39,624 bases of DNA. Origin: Azospirillaceae bacterium. GTDB taxonomy: Bacteria; Pseudomonadota; Alphaproteobacteria; Azospirillales; Azospirillaceae. The notes below the pieces were generated by a model that made no database searches, was not told the DNA's origin, and saw nothing but the letters and a program-made list of their open reading frames with translations. Below are positions 34,621 to 39,624 of this stretch, piece after piece; position 1 is the stretch's first letter; every line of letters begins with the position of its first letter. The position numbers were made by a program, and so were the translations under genes. Location: positions 1 to 39,624 of the forward strand of contig JANQHG010000146.1 in the NCBI GenBank assembly GCA_028277115.1. The letters run 5' to 3'.

Positions 34621-34680
34621 ACAAATGAGACACAGTCATACTGCACACAGTCATCTCATTCCTTTTTATAATTTATAGAA
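34621..34680 (+). promoter_or_regulatory. AT-rich control region of the TIR/WD40 operon
   Basis: Two exact copies of ACACAGTCAT (34630-34639 and 34645-34654) lie 15 bases apart, and the pair is bracketed by ATGAG (34625-34629) and CTCAT (34655-34659) in inverted order. A perfect TATAAT follows at 34667-34672 with no good -35. This arrangement suits a repressor or activator bound upstream of the -10. The TIR gene begins 117 bases later. The whole 34584-34788 stretch is much more AT-rich than its surroundings. Confidence 0.55.
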
Positions 34681-34788
34681 CTTATTGAACTGTGATTACC
34701 TGAAATACTCGCACTTGTGTTTCAGCTGGACGTCGTGTGTCGTGCTGGCGTAGGAGTCCTTATCCGCCTTGGCGATCGGGAGTCGGCG

Positions 34789-36183
34789 ATGGCTGCGCCG
34801 AGCAATCATGTCTTCATCAGTTATTCGACGGCGAACAGCGCTTGGGTCGATGCCCTGGCGCGCAACCTGACGGCCGCGGGCAAGGGGATATTTATCGACC
34901 ATGCCGCTCTGATCCCCGGCCAACGGCAGAGCACCCAGCTCGAAGGCGGGATCACGACCGCGTCGGCCGCGATCCTGGTGGTCAGCCCGGAGTCCTATCA
35001 ATCCGGCTGGGTCGCAAATGAATGGGATGCGCTGCTGGAACGAACGGTCCATGACCCCGGTTTCCCGGTGATCCCGGTGGTCTATGGCACCGTCGAGGGC
35101 GAACATCCGTTCCTGCGCGGCCAGGTCTGGGTCGATTTTCGCCCCCCGCACGCGTACCGCACCGCGTTTGCGCGCCTGCTCGCCGGGCTCGAGCGGCGCC
35201 CGCCCGGCCTCGACCCGGACTATGACGGTCCCTTGATCACCCCGGCGGCGACCGCGGCGGCGCCGTCGGCGGTGCGGGCGTCGGTCGCCGAGGTGGTCCG
35301 CCGGCTCGACGGCGCGCGGATCGTCCTGCTGCTGGCGCGAGACGGCGTGGCGATGGGGCGGGTCGCCGCCTTTTTGAAGGAAGAGCTGGCGCCGCGCATG
35401 CCGCCGGGGCAGGTGCGCCATCTGGCCCTGCCGGTGATCTCCCGGCACACCCAGACCAAACCCCTTTTCGAGCATCTGGCGCGCGCCGCCGGGGTCGAGC
35501 GACCGGTGCGCGATGTCGGGAGCCTTCAGGTCGAGGCGATGGCGCTGTTGGAGCACCACCCCGGCCCCTGGCTCTGGCTGGTGACCGGCTTTGAGAACAG
35601 CGCCGACGCGGTCCAACATGAACTGGCGGTCGCGATCCGCGCTCTGGTCGATGCGGCGCCCAATCTGCAGGTGGTGCTGTGCGGCGGCCGCAAGCTCCAC
35701 GAGCAAGCGCGGGCCAACGGCAACCACTCGGCCTTTTTTGGCGCGATCGACGTGATGTGGCCGGACCCGACCACCGCCGATCTCCGCGCCGAGCTGCCGG
35801 CCGAGATCGGGGCGGATGACGGCACGCTCGCCCAGGCGCTCGCCGCCGCCGGAGGCCATCTCGCCCTCGCCCGCGAGGCGATGGACGCGTGGCAGGCCCA
35901 AGACGGCGGCGACAGCGCCAACCTGACCAGCAGCCTCAGCCGCCGCCGCACGCTGATGAACATCGTTCTGGCGGTGCGCCATGGCAACGCGGACCGGCTG
36001 CGCCGATTGATGGCCCTCGATCTCTTGGGGCCCCATTACGACGGCTTCCAACCCGACCCGGTCCTGCGCGCCCTCTATTGGCATCGATTGGCGACCCCGG
36101 ACCGCGGCCAATTGGTCTGGGCGTCCCGGGCGATCCGCGCCGGCGTTGCAGAGATCATGGACTATCTGGACCGATCTCCATGA
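34789..36183 (+). CDS. TIR domain fused to a degenerate STAND/AAA-like domain
   Basis: This 464-residue cytoplasmic protein has an N-terminal TIR domain (about 5-135): HVFISYSTANSAWVDALA, FIDHAALIPGQ, AAILVVSPESYQSGW and the candidate NADase Glu in WVANEWDALLER. A linker leads to a Rossmann-type NTPase-like region (about 165-400). Its P-loop position reads LLLARDGVAMGR, lacking GK(T/S), and its Walker-B position reads LWLVTGFEN, lacking Asp. AGGHLALAREAMDAW resembles the sensor-2 helix of STAND ATPases. The nucleotide site therefore seems dead or divergent. A helical C-terminal domain follows. ATG 34789 has GGGAG 8 bases upstream; an earlier ATG (34717) adds an unlikely leader. The stop overlaps the WD40 gene (ATGA). 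Confidence 0.85.
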   Translation: MAAPSNHVFISYSTANSAWVDALARNLTAAGKGIFIDHAALIPGQRQSTQLEGGITTASAAILVVSPESYQSGWVANEWDALLERTVHDPGFPVIPVVYGTVEGEHPFLRGQVWVDFRPPHAYRTAFARLLAGLERRPPGLDPDYDGPLITPAATAAAPSAVRASVAEVVRRLDGARIVLLLARDGVAMGRVAAFLKEELAPRMPPGQVRHLALPVISRHTQTKPLFEHLARAAGVERPVRDVGSLQVEAMALLEHHPGPWLWLVTGFENSADAVQHELAVAIRALVDAAPNLQVVLCGGRKLHEQARANGNHSAFFGAIDVMWPDPTTADLRAELPAEIGADDGTLAQALAAAGGHLALAREAMDAWQAQDGGDSANLTSSLSRRRTLMNIVLAVRHGNADRLRRLMALDLLGPHYDGFQPDPVLRALYWHRLATPDRGQLVWASRAIRAGVAEIMDYLDRSP

Positions 36184-39100
36184 AGCTCGGCATCCTGATC
36201 GCCGTCGTCGCGGTCCTGATCACCGTTCGCACGGCCCCGGCGGTCGAAAGCAAGCCACCGATCCTTCCCGACGGCGAGGTGATTGAGGATTTGGAACCGA
36301 TCCTCGCCGCGGTCAGTGGTGAACCTGGCGGCATTGGGAGCGTTTCCTGGAGCCCGGACGGCAGCCGGCTGGCGACCGGGTCCATGGATCACACGGCGCG
36401 GGTCTGGGACCCGTCCACCGGCAGCGAGTTGCGACGGCTCGAGGGACACACAGGCGATGTCTTATCCGTCGCGTGGAGCCCGGATGGCAGCCGGCTCGCG
36501 ACCGGGTCCGAGGATCACACGGCGCGGGTTTGGGACGCGACAACCGGCCGCGAGCTGCGACGGCTCGAGGGACATAAGGGCGCTGTCGAGTCCGTCGCGT
36601 GGAGCCCGGACGGCAGACGGCTGGCGACCGGGTCCGGGGATCACACGGCGCGGGTCTGGCACGCGGCAACCGGCCACGAGCTGCGACGGCTCGAGGGACA
36701 TACGGGCGCTGTCGAGTCCGTCGCGTGGAACCCGGACGGCAGCCGGCTGGCGACCGGGTCTTGGGATTACACAGCGCGGGTTTGGGACGCGGCAACCGGC
36801 CGTGACCTGCAACGGCTAAAGGGACACACGGGCACTGTCCTCTCCGTCGCGTGGAACCCGGACGGCCGCCGGTTGGCGACCGGATCCCGGGATAACGCGG
36901 CGCGGGTCTGGGACGCGGCAACCGGCCGTGACTTGCAACGGCTCGAGGGACACACGGGCGATGTCAGGTCCGTCGCGTGGAGTCCGGACGGCAGCCGGCT
37001 CGCGACCGGGTCCTGGGATAACACGGCGCGGGTCTGGGACGCGGCAACCGGCCGCGAGCTGCGACGGCTCGAGGGAAACGCAAGCTATGTCTTGTCCGTC
37101 GCGTGGAACCCGGACGGCCGCCGACTGGCCACCGGGTCCGTGGATGGCACGGTCCGGGTCTGGGACGCGGCAACAGGCCGCGAGCTGCGACGGCTCGAGG
37201 AAAACGCAAGCTATATCTTTTCCGTCGCGTGGAACCCGGACGGCCGCCGGCTGGCGACCGCGTCCAGGGACAACATGGCGCGGGTTTGGGACGCGGCAAC
37301 AGGCCGTGAACTGCGACGGCTCCAGGGACACACAGACGGTGTCTCATCCGTCGCATGGAGCCCGGACGGCCGCCGGCTGGCCACCGGGTCCGGGGATAAC
37401 ACGGCGCGGGTCTGGGACGCTGCAACCGGCCGAGACCTGCGACGGCTCGAGGGACACACGGACGGTATCTGGTCCGTCGCGTGGTGCCCGGGCGGCCGCC
37501 GGTTGGCGACCGGGTCCTTAGATGGCACGGTCCGGGTCTGGGACGCGGCAACAGGCCGCGAACTACGACGGTTCCAGGGACACGCAGGCGAAGTCACCTC
37601 CGTCGCGTGGAGCCCGGACGGCAGCCGGTTGGCCACCGGGTCCACGGATAACACGGCGCGGGTCTGGGACGCGGCAACAGGCCGCGAACTGCGACGGCTC
37701 CAGGGACACGAAGGCGAAGTCTTGTCCGTCGCATGGAGCCCGGACGGCCGCCGGCTGGTCACCGGGTCCGCGGATGGCAGGGCGCGGGTCTGGGACGCTG
37801 CAACCGGCCGAGACCTGCGACGGCTCGAGGGACACACGGACATTGTCTGGTCCGTCGCGTGGAGCCCGGACGGCAGCCGGTTGGCGACCGGGTCCTTGGA
37901 TAACACGGCGCGGGTCGGGGATGCGGCAACCAGCCGAGACCTGCGACGGCTCGAGGGGCACACGGACATTGTCTGGTCCGTCGCGTGGAGCCCGGACGGC
38001 AGCCGGCTGGCGACCGGATCCGTGGATGGTACGGTCCGGGTCTGGCAGGTCGCGACTGGTGCGCAACTCATGCTGGGCGTTGCCGGATCGGGCGGCCGGT
38101 GGTTCGGCTGCCGGCTGCGCCAGGAGGGTGCGTACCGGTGCTGGCGCCACGATGACGGCCGGCTGATGCGCCGGCTCGACGAGGGGCGCGTCGAGCCGGT
38201 CGTCCCGCCGCAGACCACCCGGGTGGCATGGGTGACCGCCGCCGCACCGAACCAAATCACGGTCCCGCTCGGTGAACCCGCGCGATTGACTGTGAGCGTC
38301 GAGAACGTCGGGACAGGCCTCGCCTTTTGGGCACGATTGGCAACGACTACTGTGGACGATCAGGGTGTGAACGCGCCGCAGATCTGGACGATCGCCGATG
38401 ATAGCCTGGTTCGACTTGGTCCTGGTGAATCAGGTGAGGTGTCAGCCGCTCTGGTGGCCCTGGACCGATTTCGGGACCCGCGCTCGGGGTCGATCGACCT
38501 CGAGGTGACGCTTGTCCATGCCCATGGCATGCATCCGCTCGGGCGGGTCACAGCTCAGGTGGTCGCGCCGGAGTTGGAGCTGGCCGCAGCCGACCTCATG
38601 CGCGGCCCGAATTCGACCGTCGCCCTGGTCCTGCGCAACGCAGGTGGTCAGACGGTTCCGCCCTTGATCGGCGAGGCGGTGCTGGTTGGTCCGGACGGCG
38701 ACACCGAGACCAGCGTTGCCTTGGACCAACGGATCGACCGGCCGGTGCCGATTGGACCCGGGGCGACTGCACGGCTGTCGTTGCCGCTGTCGCTGCCCGA
38801 AGCGCTGTCGCTCAGTGAAGTGCTGCGTGTCCGTCTCGACCTGCTCGCGACCGCTGCACCGGTTCATCGGTGGACGCTCGAGGCACCGCTGACGGTCGCC
38901 GGTTGGTCGCGCCTGACGCTCGCCGTGGCGCTCGCCGTAACGCTGGCCGCGGCCTTGTCCGCGCTCGGCGCCTTGGCCTATTACGCCGCGATCGTGCGCC
39001 ACCCGTTGGTCCGTGCACCGAGCCGGGACGCCGCGGCGCTGGTCGGCCTGCCGCTGGAGAGCCTGGGCGGCGCGCGGTGGCGGCTCACGCTGGCGCTGTC

Positions 39101-39624
39101 GTGGCGCGCGGTGCTCGACCGCGCCGCGGTGCCCGCCGCACGGTTCGCCGACGCCCTCGCCTTCGCCGGCCTCGGCGCGCCGGCGCAGGTCGATCTGTTG
39201 GTCCGGCGGCTGGGGTTGCGGCTCGAGGACGGGCCGGCGCAGCCGGTGACGCTCGATCACGGCGTCGTCCGGTACGTGGCGCTGACGCCGGACCGGCTGC
39301 CGCTCAATCTGCCGCGCCTGCGGGTGATCGTGATCCCACCCGATGCGGCGGCCGAGGACGCGTTGGCGGCGGTGCGCGGCGATCTCGACGGCCGCGGCGT
39401 CCACGCCGTGCTGCTGTCGTCGGAGCCAGACCAGCGGCGGCGCCTCGGCCGGCTGACGTCCGATCGCGACGAGGGCTTGGTGGTGCCGAACGCCGAGGAG
39501 CTGTCGGCGCTCTTGCTCGCCCCCGAAATGTCGCAGACTGTGAATTTGGTCGCGCTCTTTGGCCGAGAGCTTGGCCGGATTCTTGAGCCAGAGATATCGA
39601 GTTCGGGAAAGAAGATCGCCTCTT
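36180..39624 (+). CDS. Transmembrane WD40 (14 blades) / Ig-like protein, 3' end beyond the window
   Basis: Reading from ATG 36180, the frame is open to the last base (at least 1148 codons); I read every codon and found no stop. Residues 1-22 (MKLGILIAVVAVLITVRTAP) are a signal peptide or anchor. Residues 54-641 are fourteen WD40 repeats of exactly 42 residues. Residues ~690-785 and ~797-903 form two Ig/CARDB-like beta domains (ITVPLGEPARLTVSVENVG; LELAAADLMRGPNSTVALV). A membrane helix spans about 912-939 (LAVALAVTLAAALSALGALA). The C-terminal part (940 on) is soluble, with LRVIVIPPD and VVPNAEELSALLLAPE segments like those preceding P-loops in some bacterial STAND proteins; a NTPase may follow beyond the edge. 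Blade 13 has RVGD instead of RVWD. Translationally coupled to the TIR gene (ATGA). Confidence 0.88.
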   Translation, partial: MKLGILIAVVAVLITVRTAPAVESKPPILPDGEVIEDLEPILAAVSGEPGGIGSVSWSPDGSRLATGSMDHTARVWDPSTGSELRRLEGHTGDVLSVAWSPDGSRLATGSEDHTARVWDATTGRELRRLEGHKGAVESVAWSPDGRRLATGSGDHTARVWHAATGHELRRLEGHTGAVESVAWNPDGSRLATGSWDYTARVWDAATGRDLQRLKGHTGTVLSVAWNPDGRRLATGSRDNAARVWDAATGRDLQRLEGHTGDVRSVAWSPDGSRLATGSWDNTARVWDAATGRELRRLEGNASYVLSVAWNPDGRRLATGSVDGTVRVWDAATGRELRRLEENASYIFSVAWNPDGRRLATASRDNMARVWDAATGRELRRLQGHTDGVSSVAWSPDGRRLATGSGDNTARVWDAATGRDLRRLEGHTDGIWSVAWCPGGRRLATGSLDGTVRVWDAATGRELRRFQGHAGEVTSVAWSPDGSRLATGSTDNTARVWDAATGRELRRLQGHEGEVLSVAWSPDGRRLVTGSADGRARVWDAATGRDLRRLEGHTDIVWSVAWSPDGSRLATGSLDNTARVGDAATSRDLRRLEGHTDIVWSVAWSPDGSRLATGSVDGTVRVWQVATGAQLMLGVAGSGGRWFGCRLRQEGAYRCWRHDDGRLMRRLDEGRVEPVVPPQTTRVAWVTAAAPNQITVPLGEPARLTVSVENVGTGLAFWARLATTTVDDQGVNAPQIWTIADDSLVRLGPGESGEVSAALVALDRFRDPRSGSIDLEVTLVHAHGMHPLGRVTAQVVAPELELAAADLMRGPNSTVALVLRNAGGQTVPPLIGEAVLVGPDGDTETSVALDQRIDRPVPIGPGATARLSLPLSLPEALSLSEVLRVRLDLLATAAPVHRWTLEAPLTVAGWSRLTLAVALAVTLAAALSALGALAYYAAIVRHPLVRAPSRDAAALVGLPLESLGGARWRLTLALSWRAVLDRAAVPAARFADALAFAGLGAPAQVDLLVRRLGLRLEDGPAQPVTLDHGVVRYVALTPDRLPLNLPRLRVIVIPPDAAAEDALAAVRGDLDGRGVHAVLLSSEPDQRRRLGRLTSDRDEGLVVPNAEELSALLLAPEMSQTVNLVALFGRELGRILEPEISSSGKKIAS
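36339..38102 (+). repeat. Fourteen 126-bp tandem repeats encoding WD40 blades
   Basis: The unit is 126 bp with no insertion or deletion across 14 copies (1764 bp). Consensus of the coded unit: SVAWSPDG(S/R)RLATGS.D, then NTARVWDAATGRELRRL, then EGH plus a variable loop. Conservation includes synonymous positions (e.g. TCCGTCGCGTGGAGCCCGGA in many copies), so the array is young or homogenised. Copy 14 ends in a divergent GVAGSGGRW. The high repetition puts assembly or copy number at risk in short-read data. Confidence 0.93.

Noticed and set aside
36339..38102. CRISPR-like periodicity
   Set aside because: The 126-bp units are contiguous, coding and have no spacers.
36283..38255. Several 100-350-codon frames on both strands across the WD40 array (rich in SRGARTAAG-, RRSRPVAASQ-type repeats)
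   Set aside because: They are out-of-phase readings of the 126-bp repeat. Only the frame from 36180 gives WD40 blades and continues without stop into recognisable Ig-like and membrane segments.
1..39624. tRNA, rRNA, riboswitch and prophage integrase signals
   Set aside because: I looked for T-loop GTTCGAATC-like boxes, rRNA blocks and integrase motifs and found none convincing. A covariance-model scan would be needed to exclude small RNAs.

Overview
The window is high-GC, coding-dense DNA of an alphaproteobacterium, most likely a Rhodospirillales-type organism. This rests on the gene families, the hisB-hisH-(GNAT)-hisA-hisF-hisE order and the GC-rich intergenic hairpins; no taxonomic search was possible. 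No rRNA, tRNA, CRISPR array or complete insertion sequence was seen.

Layout. (1) 1-5.1 kb: a Uma2-like gene remnant, rpsD with its own promoter, a PAS-PAS-GGDEF-EAL c-di-GMP protein, a two-module pentapeptide-repeat protein and a Phd/YefM-type antitoxin without a toxin. (2) 5.1-9.5 kb: a minus-strand metabolic cluster (enoyl-CoA hydratase, CoA-binding protein, O-acetylhomoserine sulfhydrylase), divergent from an MlaA/VacJ-like gene and a small unknown gene. (3) 9.8-14.6 kb: a convergent signalling pair, an HD-GYP response regulator whose receiver lacks the phosphoacceptor Asp, and a large soluble PAS hybrid histidine kinase. (4) 14.6-22.3 kb: an AT-richer non-coding island, two NAD(P)-dependent dehydrogenases, pterin-carbinolamine dehydratase, a small zincin, UDP-glucose dehydrogenase, a PhoD-like phosphatase and a secreted lytic transglycosylase. 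(5) 22.3-26.8 kb: a decayed rlmJ, a roughly 52-bp dispersed repeat (second copy after rpsD), a SWIM-SNF2 helicase and a trkH tail remnant. (6) 26.8-32.8 kb: the histidine operon (minus strand) with a GNAT, a small membrane protein, a HIT hydrolase and an alpha/beta hydrolase, most linked by 4-bp stop/start overlaps.

(7) 32.9-39.6 kb is accessory: a nucleotidyltransferase/HEPN pair, a Phd/VapC (PIN) pair, then a two-gene unit that is the most unusual content of the window. Gene one encodes a TIR domain fused to an apparently degenerate STAND/AAA-like ATPase. Gene two starts inside its stop codon (ATGA) and stays open to the window edge (at least 1148 codons). It encodes a signal peptide, exactly fourteen 42-residue WD40 repeats (two seven-bladed propellers), two Ig/CARDB-like domains, a transmembrane helix and a cytoplasmic C-terminal region. 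The WD40 units are nearly identical in DNA and differ mainly at a few surface-loop positions, and neighbouring units share loop sequences in pairs. My inference is a membrane-spanning recognition protein coupled to a TIR NADase-type effector, that is, a candidate immune or self/non-self sensing system. The inference rests on domain logic and operon structure only.

Coordinates of remnants and starts without a clear ribosome-binding site are approximate.
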